Below are positions 1-4,663 of a stretch of 5,814 nucleotides of DNA, piece after piece. The first letter of the stretch is position 1; the number at the start of each line of letters is the position of its first letter. The notes beneath the pieces are model-generated. The model was not told the origin of the DNA. It did no database searches and saw nothing but the letters and a program-made list of their open reading frames with translations. Source of the stretch: Actinomycetota bacterium. Its GTDB lineage: Bacteria > Actinomycetota > Thermoleophilia > Gaiellales > Gaiellaceae. The position numbers and the translations under genes are program-made. The DNA is taken from the NCBI GenBank assembly GCA_013811645.1, contig JACCUU010000245.1:1-5814 (forward strand). The letters run 5' to 3'.

Positions 1-3
1 CCT

Positions 4-92
4 GGAGAGGTGTCCGAGCGGCCTAAGGAGCGCGACTGGAAATCGCGTACGTGCCGAAAGGTGCGTCGCGGGTTCAAATCCCGCCCTCTCCG
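4..92 (+). tRNA. tRNA-Ser (anticodon GGA)
   Basis: A class II tRNA that reads UCC/UCU codons. The acceptor stem GGAGAGG (4-10) pairs fully with CCTCTCC (85-91), followed by discriminator G92. The anticodon stem 31-35/43-47 closes the loop CTGGAAA with GGA at 38-40. The long variable arm typical of tRNA-Ser is a 7-bp stem (49-55 with 60-66, including two G-T pairs) capped by GAAA. The T arm GCGGG-TTCAAAT-CCCGC occupies 68-84. CCA is not encoded (TTT follows), so it must be added after processing. The 3' end lies only three bases before the probable GTG start of the oxidoreductase gene, suggesting one transcript for both. Confidence 0.97.
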
Positions 93-95
93 TTT

Positions 96-1448
96 GTGAG
101 CACGAACGATCGTGTGGTCGTTCTCGGTGCCGGATCGAGCGGCGAGCACTTCGTCGGCGCCCTGCGTCGTCTCGATCCGGACATGGAGATCCTCGTCGTT
201 GAAAAGGAGCTCGCAGGTGGGGAGTGCTCCTACTACGCCTGCGTCCCGACCAAGACTCTCCTCCGATCGGGCGAAGTCCTCGCAGCCGCGCGCGTCGCGC
301 CCGGCGCCGCGGAGGCGATCACCGGCTCGCTCGACGCCGAGCGCGTGTTCTGGTGGCGGGATCAGGTGACCGACGGCCGTGACGACTCGTGGCATGCCGA
401 CTGGATCGCCGAGCAGGGCGCCGAGCTCGTTCGCGGCGAGGGGCGCGTGCTCCGCAAAGGAGTCATTGCCGTCGGCGCGCGAGAGATCGAATACGGCAGC
501 CTCGTCGTCGCGACCGGCTCGTCACCGTCCGTGCCTCCGGTGGACGGCCTGGACGAGGTCGAGTTCTGGACGAACCGCGACGCCGTCTGGGCGAACGCCG
601 TGCCCCGGAGCCTCGTCGTCCTCGGCGGAGGACCCGTCGGCGCGGAGCTCGCCCAGTTCTTCCACCGGCTGGGCTCTCGCGTGACGATCCTCGAGAGTCA
701 CGATCGGCTGCTCGCTCGGCTGGATCCCGTCGTCGGAACGCTGCTTGGTGAGCGTTTCGAGGAGGAGGGCATCGATGTCCGAGTCGACGTGCAGGCCGAG
801 CGAGTCAATGCGGCCGACGGTGAGATACGGGTGGAGCTCGCCTCTGGCGACGTCGTCGAGGCCGAGAAGCTCCTCGTCGCGACGGGACGACGCGCGAACG
901 TCGAAGACCTGGGTCTCGAGCAGCTCGGGGTCACGATCACGAAGAAGGGCATTGCCGTCGACGAGCGGATGCGCGCGGCCGACGATGTTTGGGCGATCGG
1001 CGATCCGAGCGGCGTGGCGTTGCTCACGCACGTCGGGAAGTACCAGGCGCGGGTGGCAGCGGCGAACATCGTCGGCCTCGACTGCGTCGCGGACTACCGG
1101 GCGATTCCGGCGGCCGTGTTCACCGATCCTCAGGTTGCCTCCGTGGGAACGATGGAAGGCGACGGTCTGGTCACCTCCGAGTTTCGGATCGAAGGCGGAC
1201 GGCTCTCGACCTACGAGCGCCCGAAGCGATCGGGTGTCCTGAAGCTTGCTGCCGATCCCGACGAACGGGTCGTCGTCGGCGCCGTAGCGGTGGGCCCTGA
1301 GGCAGGTGAGTGGATCGGCCAGCTCACGCTCGCGGTTCGCGCCCGGATCTCCGTCGATGTCCTCCTCGACACGATCCAGCCGTACCCCACCTTCTCGGAG
1401 GCGATCTTCAGCGGGCTGCAGAAGCTCGAGGATCAGCTCGCGCTCTGA
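96..1448 (+). CDS. FAD-dependent pyridine nucleotide-disulfide oxidoreductase (class I, dihydrolipoyl dehydrogenase/mercuric reductase-like)
   Basis: A 450-residue cytosolic flavoenzyme expected to pass electrons from NAD(P)H through FAD and a disulfide to an unknown acceptor. Seen in order: FAD Rossmann motif GAGSSG (11-16), redox disulfide motif GGECSYYACVPTK with C44 and C49, ATGSSP (139-144), second Rossmann motif GGGPVG (177-182) ending in E200 at the tip of strand 2, which favours NADH over NADPH, ATGRR (262-266), FAD-ribityl motif AIGD (300-303), then a dimerization domain from about 340. Length and domain order fit the family. In glutathione reductase and lipoamide dehydrogenase a catalytic His precedes the conserved PT near the C-terminus. 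Here the stretch is PYPTFSE, with Tyr430 in that place, so it is probably not a true lipoamide dehydrogenase, and no pyruvate dehydrogenase genes are nearby. The frame stays open upstream to a GTG at 51, but that lies inside tRNA-Ser(GGA). GTG at 96 gives the usual short N-terminus before the FAD fold. No Shine-Dalgarno is visible. The exact substrate is unknown. Confidence 0.9.
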   Translation: MSTNDRVVVLGAGSSGEHFVGALRRLDPDMEILVVEKELAGGECSYYACVPTKTLLRSGEVLAAARVAPGAAEAITGSLDAERVFWWRDQVTDGRDDSWHADWIAEQGAELVRGEGRVLRKGVIAVGAREIEYGSLVVATGSSPSVPPVDGLDEVEFWTNRDAVWANAVPRSLVVLGGGPVGAELAQFFHRLGSRVTILESHDRLLARLDPVVGTLLGERFEEEGIDVRVDVQAERVNAADGEIRVELASGDVVEAEKLLVATGRRANVEDLGLEQLGVTITKKGIAVDERMRAADDVWAIGDPSGVALLTHVGKYQARVAAANIVGLDCVADYRAIPAAVFTDPQVASVGTMEGDGLVTSEFRIEGGRLSTYERPKRSGVLKLAADPDERVVVGAVAVGPEAGEWIGQLTLAVRARISVDVLLDTIQPYPTFSEAIFSGLQKLEDQLAL

Positions 1449-1456
1449 GAAAGTGA

Positions 1457-1543
1457 CGGAGGGGGAGGGATTTGAACCCTCGAGAGGCTTGCACCCCTAA
1501 CGGTTTTCGAGACCGCCCCGTTCGACCGCTCCGGCACCCCTCC
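1457..1543 (-). tRNA. tRNA-Ser (anticodon CGA)
   Basis: A class II tRNA on the minus strand that reads UCG. The acceptor stem GGAGGGG (1543-1537) pairs with CCCCTCC (1464-1458), with discriminator G at 1457. The anticodon stem-loop is GCGGT-CTCGAAA-ACCGT, with CGA at 1509-1507. The variable arm has a 5-bp stem, AGGGG with CCTCT. The T arm is GAGGG-TTCAAAT-CCCTC (1481-1465). CCA is not encoded. Its 3' end is eight bases beyond the stop of the convergent oxidoreductase gene, so read-through from that gene would be antisense to this tRNA. Confidence 0.96.
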
Positions 1544-1620
1544 GAGCCGACAGCGTAACCGCCTCGATGCGCGGCGGCTCGTGGTCTTCGCAAAGCGTCC
1601 GATATCGTGAGCGACTGCCC
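1544..1620. promoter_or_regulatory. divergent tRNA promoter spacer (weak -10 candidates)
   Basis: These 77 bases separate the 5' ends of two divergent tRNA-Ser genes, so promoters for both should lie here. Candidate -10 hexamers matching TANNNT are TATCGT at 1603-1608 (plus strand, 12 bases before tRNA-Ser(GCT)) and TACGCT at 1557-1552 (minus strand, 8 bases before tRNA-Ser(CGA)). No good TTGACA-like -35 box stands at the expected distance from either one. The location is strong evidence; the hexamers themselves are weak and could be chance. Confidence 0.35.
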
Positions 1621-1711
1621 GGAGAAGTGGCCGAGTGGCTGAAGGCGGCGCCCTGCTAAGGCGTTAGGTGGGGAAAACCCTGCCTCGAGGGTTCGAATCC
1701 CTCCTTCTCCG
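1621..1711 (+). tRNA. tRNA-Ser (anticodon GCT)
   Basis: A class II tRNA that reads AGC/AGU. The acceptor stem GGAGAAG (1621-1627) pairs with CTTCTCC (1704-1710), with discriminator G1711. The anticodon stem 1648-1652/1660-1664 closes the loop CTGCTAA with GCT at 1655-1657. The long variable arm is an 8-bp stem with an AAAA loop, starting AGGTGGGG. The T arm is GAGGG-TTCGAAT-CCCTC. CCA is not encoded. It faces the 3' end of the minus-strand groES gene 29 bases away, with no clear terminator hairpin in the gap. Confidence 0.97.
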
Positions 1712-1740
1712 CCTCGTTCTTCGCCAACCGCTCGCTCGGC

Positions 1741-2037
1741 TCAGTCGTGGATGCGAGCGATCAGGTCCTCGCGCTTCAGAACCTTGACCTCGATGCCGCC
1801 AAGGCGGACGTCGTAGCCCGCGTCACGCGGGTACAGCACCTTGTCGCCCGCCTCCACTCCCGTCGCGTCGCTGCCGACCGCGGTGACGATCCCGGTTCGG
1901 CAGGGTGCGGTCTCCGTAGCGGATGCGGGGAGGATGAGCCCGGCGCGCGTCTCCGTCTCGTCCGACACGGGCTGGACGACGACGAACTCGTCGAGCGGCT
2001 CGAGCGTGACGTCGATGCTGCGGGATTCCTCGATCAC
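1741..2037 (-). CDS. groES: GroES-like co-chaperonin (Cpn10)
   Basis: A 98-residue cytosolic protein expected to cap a GroEL chamber as a seven-subunit lid during ATP-driven folding. The core from about residue 12 (LEPLDEFVVVQPV) matches the first GroES strands. Residues 25-40 (SDETETRAGLILPASA) match the mobile loop, with the GroEL-contacting hydrophobic tripeptide present as LIL at 34-36. The second half (TGIVTAVG, AGDKVLYPRDAGYDV, then EVKVLKREDLIARI) follows the family to its end. Two oddities are visible: about eight to ten extra N-terminal residues, and a roof loop shortened to roughly SDATGVEAGD, without the usual ENG-type insertion of E. coli GroES. No groEL follows; the next gene is a convergent tRNA. 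It lies 51 bases downstream of the ABC ATPase gene on the same strand. GTG at 2037 is the first start in the frame. There is no Shine-Dalgarno, and no CIRCE or HAIR heat-shock operator is visible upstream. Confidence 0.88.
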   Translation of the reverse strand: MIEESRSIDVTLEPLDEFVVVQPVSDETETRAGLILPASATETAPCRTGIVTAVGSDATGVEAGDKVLYPRDAGYDVRLGGIEVKVLKREDLIARIHD

Positions 2038-2043
2038 GGCCCA

Positions 2044-2049
2044 ACGATA
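2044..2049 (-). promoter_or_regulatory. candidate -10 box for a leaderless groES transcript
   Basis: On the minus strand the hexamer TATCGT fits TANNNT and lies six bases before the GTG start of the groES-like gene. That spacing would place the transcription start at, or within a base or two of, the start codon, which agrees with the lack of any Shine-Dalgarno. The same hexamer stands before tRNA-Ser(GCT). No -35 box is recognisable at 16-18 bases, so this is only a suggestion. Confidence 0.3.
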
Positions 2050-2061
2050 GTCGAGCGGAGC

Positions 2062-2079
2062 GTCAGGCTCGAGCCTGAC
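2062..2079. repeat. palindromic hairpin, copy 1 of a shared intergenic element
   Basis: A perfect 18-base palindrome: arms GTCAGGC (2062-2068) and GCCTGAC (2073-2079) around TCGA, itself self-complementary. It begins 10 bases beyond the stop of the ABC ATPase gene, so it could act in ending that operon. No T-run follows in the direction of minus-strand transcription, so it is not a standard intrinsic terminator. The same arms recur at 4620-4637 with a TTCA loop. Confidence 0.75.
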
Positions 2080-2088
2080 CCTCGAGTC

Positions 2089-2838
2089 CTACAGCCGCCC
2101 CGCGTCGACGATGCGCTGCAGGAACTGTTGCGTACGAGGCTCTCTCGGTGCCTCGAAGATCTGATCCGGGGCCCCCTGCTCCAGGATCACGCCTGCGTCG
2201 AGGAAGCAGACCCGGTGGGCGACGTCGCGGGCGAAGCTCATCTCGTGCGTGGCGATCAGCATCGTCATTCCCTCGGTCGCGAGCTCGCGCACGACCTCGA
2301 GAACCTCGGCCACGAGCTCGGGATCGAGCGCGCTCGTGACCTCGTCTAGCAGGAGCAGCCAGGGCCGCATCGCCAGCGCGCGGACGATGGCGACGCGCTG
2401 CTGCTGCCCGCCCGAGAGCCTGTCGGGGTATTCGTCGCGCTTGTCTGCCAGGCCAAAGCGGCCAAGGAGCTCTGTCGCCCGCCCGGTCGCCTCTGCCTTC
2501 CCGAGACGAAGCGCCTTGCGCGGCCCGAGCGTGACGTTCTCGAGCACGGACATGTGCGGGAAGAGATTGAACGCCTGGAACACGATCCCGATCCCGCTAC
2601 GGACGCGATCGACGTTGACTCGGGCCGCCGTGATGTCGTCGCCGTGCAACACGATGCGACCCGCGTCGATCGGCTCGAGCAGGTTGATGCAGCGGAGAAG
2701 CGTCGACTTGCCCGAACCGGACGCGCCGATGAGGCATACCACCTCGTGCTCGGCCAGCTCGAGATCGATTCCACGTAGCACCTCGAGCTTGCCGAATGAC
2801 TTGTGCAGGCCCTCAATTGCGAGCGCGGAGGTGCTCAC
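2089..2838 (-). CDS. polar amino-acid ABC transporter, ATP-binding protein (GlnQ/HisP type)
   Basis: A 249-residue ATPase that docks on the inner face of the membrane and powers amino-acid import with the permease encoded just upstream. Motifs seen: Walker A GASGSGKST (38-46), Q-loop Gln88 in VFQAFNLFPH, signature LSGGQ (141-145), Walker B LLLLDE (161-166), D-loop SALD (169-172) and H-loop His198 in ATHEM. Length is usual for the family. After the Walker B Glu the common Pro is Val (DEVTSALDPE), and the signature continues IVRAL rather than the commoner IARAL; neither removes a catalytic residue. The GTG start at 2838 overlaps the permease stop as GTGA, a classic sign of translational coupling. 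The substrate class (polar amino acid) is inferred from resemblance to GlnQ/HisP and from the neighbours; the exact substrate is not visible. Confidence 0.94.
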   Translation of the reverse strand: MSTSALAIEGLHKSFGKLEVLRGIDLELAEHEVVCLIGASGSGKSTLLRCINLLEPIDAGRIVLHGDDITAARVNVDRVRSGIGIVFQAFNLFPHMSVLENVTLGPRKALRLGKAEATGRATELLGRFGLADKRDEYPDRLSGGQQQRVAIVRALAMRPWLLLLDEVTSALDPELVAEVLEVVRELATEGMTMLIATHEMSFARDVAHRVCFLDAGVILEQGAPDQIFEAPREPRTQQFLQRIVDAGRL

Positions 2839-3617
2839 GTCGGCACCCCGCCGGCTTGCCGTCGTCGCCGGTCGCGCGCGATGAGCCAGTCGGTGAAGCG
2901 GGCGAGCGGGATCGTGATCGCGACAAAGAGCGTTGCGGCGACGAGGTAGTGCGTGCCGTTGAAGTCCGCGGCCTCGTTGATTCCAGCCTGATTGAGAACC
3001 TCGACGACGCCGAGGACACTCACGAGCGCCGTGTCCTTCTGGAGACCGATGAAGTCGTTGAGAAGGGGCGGTATGACCCGGCGTACGGCCTGCGGGAGCA
3101 CCACGTGACGCAGGGACTGGAAACGTGACAGGCCGAGCGAGCGAGCGGCAGCGTCCTGGCTCGGATGCACGGACTCGATGCCCGCTCGGTAGACCTCGGA
3201 CACGTATGCGGTGTAGACGAGGACGAGCGAGACCGTCGCCCAGAAGATCTCCGAGTCCGGGACGCCTTCGAGCTGGAGAGCCGGCATCCCCACCCCGAGC
3301 ATGAGAATGACGAGGATCGTCGGCACGCCTCGGAAGAGGTCCGTGTAGACGATCGCGAGCGCCCGCACGGGAACGAAGACCGGGCCGGGAAGGCTCCGCA
3401 GGACGGCGAGACCCAGCGCTGTCACGAGGACGACCGCCTCCGCGATCAGGAAGATCTTGACGTTGATCAGGAACGCTTCGGCGATCTCGGGGAAGGACTC
3501 GCGGTAGAGACTCCAGTCGAAGAAGTACGCCTTGAACCGGTCCCAGCCGGGCGATCGCGTGACGAGAAACGCGAGTGCGCCGAAGAAGACGAGCGTGCTC
3601 GCCACGGCAATCGCCAC
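2835..3617 (-). CDS. polar amino-acid ABC transporter, permease (HisM/GlnP type)
   Basis: An integral membrane subunit of the importer, 260 residues as called. Hydrophobic segments lie near 2-20, 48-74, 84-112, 124-140, 193-208 and 223-246. The cytoplasmic EAA loop that couples to the ATPase lies at about 141-190, with DAAARSLG at 155-162 and the following LPQAVRR. The C-terminus is basic (ARDRRRR). The GTG start at 3617 is the first ATG/GTG/TTG in the frame, but the 23 codons before it are open up to the TAA of the binding-protein gene. They would encode a basic, Ser/Thr/Pro-containing stretch (ILSTAAPRSGSGRG) that looks like a natural cytoplasmic N-terminus before the first membrane segment. 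A non-standard start such as CTG at 3656 is therefore possible. No clear Shine-Dalgarno is seen at either place. The 69-base gap 3618-3686 holds nothing else. Confidence 0.92.
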   Translation of the reverse strand: MAIAVASTLVFFGALAFLVTRSPGWDRFKAYFFDWSLYRESFPEIAEAFLINVKIFLIAEAVVLVTALGLAVLRSLPGPVFVPVRALAIVYTDLFRGVPTILVILMLGVGMPALQLEGVPDSEIFWATVSLVLVYTAYVSEVYRAGIESVHPSQDAAARSLGLSRFQSLRHVVLPQAVRRVIPPLLNDFIGLQKDTALVSVLGVVEVLNQAGINEAADFNGTHYLVAATLFVAITIPLARFTDWLIARDRRRRQAGGVPT

Positions 3618-3686
3618 GCCCCGCCCCGAGCCGGAGCGGGGAGCTGCGGTACTCAGGATCCGTGAGCGGCGGTCGCCGTCCAGTGC

Positions 3687-4559
3687 TTACCTGATGACGG
3701 GCGCGCCGGCGGCCCGCGAGAGCCAGCGGGTCTGTGTTTCCTTGATGGTTCCGTTGGCCCAGAGCCGGTTGAGCGCTCGGTTGACGCAGCGCCTGAGCGA
3801 GTTGCCCTGCTCAAAAACCATTCCGAACCGCTCCCTTCCACCGCGGTTCGGAAACTGGCCCACGATGACGCCGTCCTCCACCTGCACTGCGGTTACGAAG
3901 AATGCGGTCGGGAGGTCGACGACGATGCCGTCGATCTGGCCGTTTTTCAGCGCTTGCACCGCAAGGTCGTTGGAGCGATATGCAAGTGGTCGCGACGAGG
4001 GGCGGATGTGGTCGACGATGTACTGGTAGCTCGTCGTCCCGAGCTGCGCACCGAGTCGGTAAGGCCGAAGAGCGCTGCGCGTCCGCGCCCGCGCGATCGC
4101 GGTTCCCTCACGTCCTACGAGAGCCTGGTTCACGAAGTAGTACGCGTTGGAGAAGTCGACGACCTTGTCTCGCGCGGGCGTGTACGAAACCTGCGCCATG
4201 TAGAAGTCGAAGTCCTTGTCTCCGGGACGGTACGACTGAGCGAACGGGACATGCCTCCAGTCCACCTGGCGCTTGCTGAAGCCAAGCTGCCTCGCGACCG
4301 CGTAGGCGACGGCGGACTCGTAGCCCTGGCCTGAGTACGGATTCGAGATCTTCCACGGCTTCCGCGTCTCACCGCCGCCCCACCAGGGCGGAAACGCCGG
4401 ATTGTCCGTGCCGAGAGTTAGTCGCCCGACCTCGAGCAAATTGAGATTGGCCTTCGTGCAGGCGCCGGCCTGGAACTCCGTATCCCGGCTGCCCGTTGCG
4501 GTTGCGGCGACCGCGAGGGCGAGCGCGACAAGGGCGAGACCGACGAGAACGCTGCGCAT
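3687..4559 (-). CDS. polar amino-acid ABC transporter, extracellular substrate-binding protein (SBP_bac_3 type)
   Basis: A 290-residue secreted binding protein that captures an amino acid outside the membrane and delivers it to the permease. Residues 1-22 form a signal peptide with a leucine/valine/alanine-rich core. The mature part opens with LTLGTDNPAFPPWW (47-60), a typical ligand-site start of the family, continues with QGYESAVAYAVARQLGF (78-94), VSYTPARDKVVDFSNAYY (124-141, the conserved TP-R-DFS motif) and LKNGQIDGIVVDLPTA (204-219), and closes with a helix containing TIKETQTRWL. C34 and C258 are the only cysteines and could form a disulfide tying the N-terminus to the C-terminal lobe. 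C34 is not in a lipobox, because charged residues separate it from the signal core. The ATG at 4559 has a strong Shine-Dalgarno. It is the first gene of the three-gene importer operon. The ligand cannot be named from sequence. Confidence 0.93.
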   Translation of the reverse strand: MRSVLVGLALVALALAVAATATGSRDTEFQAGACTKANLNLLEVGRLTLGTDNPAFPPWWGGGETRKPWKISNPYSGQGYESAVAYAVARQLGFSKRQVDWRHVPFAQSYRPGDKDFDFYMAQVSYTPARDKVVDFSNAYYFVNQALVGREGTAIARARTRSALRPYRLGAQLGTTSYQYIVDHIRPSSRPLAYRSNDLAVQALKNGQIDGIVVDLPTAFFVTAVQVEDGVIVGQFPNRGGRERFGMVFEQGNSLRRCVNRALNRLWANGTIKETQTRWLSRAAGAPVIR

Positions 4560-4570
4560 CGAATTCCACT

Positions 4571-4576
4571 CCTCCT
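4571..4576 (-). promoter_or_regulatory. ribosome binding site of the substrate-binding protein gene
   Basis: On the minus strand AGGAGG (within CTAGGAGGAGTGG) lies 11 bases before the ATG at 4559; the overlapping GGAGGAG register brings it to 9. It is the only strong Shine-Dalgarno in the window and fixes the start of the operon's first gene. Confidence 0.8.
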
Positions 4577-4598
4577 AGTCCGGGGGAAAGCCGCGGCG

Positions 4599-4604
4599 AG
4601 CGTA
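4599..4604 (-). promoter_or_regulatory. candidate -10 box of the ABC importer operon
   Basis: The minus-strand hexamer TACGCT fits TANNNT, and the same hexamer occurs before tRNA-Ser(CGA). A start about 7 bases downstream would give a leader of roughly 33 bases that contains the AGGAGG site. The best -35-like match, CTGACC, falls inside the hairpin repeat but only 14 bases upstream, shorter than normal. Weak support. Confidence 0.25.
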
Positions 4605-4616
4605 CCAACCCACGTT

Positions 4617-4640
4617 GGGGTCAGGCTTCAGCCTGACCCC
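4617..4640. repeat. palindromic hairpin, copy 2 of a shared intergenic element
   Basis: Arms GGGGTCAGGC (4617-4626) and GCCTGACCCC (4631-4640) form a perfect 10-bp stem around TTCA. It sits in the 104-base spacer between the divergent ABC operon and polymerase gene, 23 bases before the latter's first GTG. It is therefore upstream of both genes and cannot be a terminator for either. The inner seven bases of each arm are identical to the hairpin at 2062-2079. That copy also keeps CC after the right arm but has lost the matching left GGG. Confidence 0.8.
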
Positions 4641-4663
4641 TGCGAGGTCGATCGTCGTCTAGC

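Noticed and set aside
51..95. GTG at 51 as the start of the oxidoreductase, adding 15 residues
   Set aside because: It lies in the variable arm of tRNA-Ser(GGA), and the extra residues translate the tRNA's T arm and acceptor end. GTG at 96 gives a normal N-terminus for the FAD fold.
522..1031. Minus-strand open frame of 169 codons inside the oxidoreductase gene
   Set aside because: It is an antisense shadow of a GC-rich gene, with no recognisable motifs and an arginine/aspartate-rich composition; the plus-strand gene has clear family motifs.
1..1711. Integration site (att) at the tRNA-Ser genes
   Set aside because: tRNA-Ser 3' ends are frequent integration targets, but no integrase and no partial tRNA copy are present; the similarity among the three ends is explained by all being tRNA-Ser.
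2062..2079. Classical rho-independent terminator for the ABC operon
   Set aside because: The hairpin is well formed, but in the minus-strand direction it is followed by GCTCCGCTCGAC with no T-run, and its sister copy at 4617-4640 lies upstream of genes.
2038..2088. CIRCE or HAIR heat-shock operator upstream of groES
   Set aside because: The 51 bases contain neither TTAGCACTC/GAGTGCTAA-type nor CTTGAGT/ACTCAAG-type arms; the only inverted repeat is the GTCAGGC hairpin.
1747..2349. Plus-strand open frame of 200 codons across groES and the ABC ATPase 3' end
   Set aside because: It runs antisense through two well-supported genes and the hairpin between them, has no domain motif, and has a composition typical of a high-GC shadow frame.
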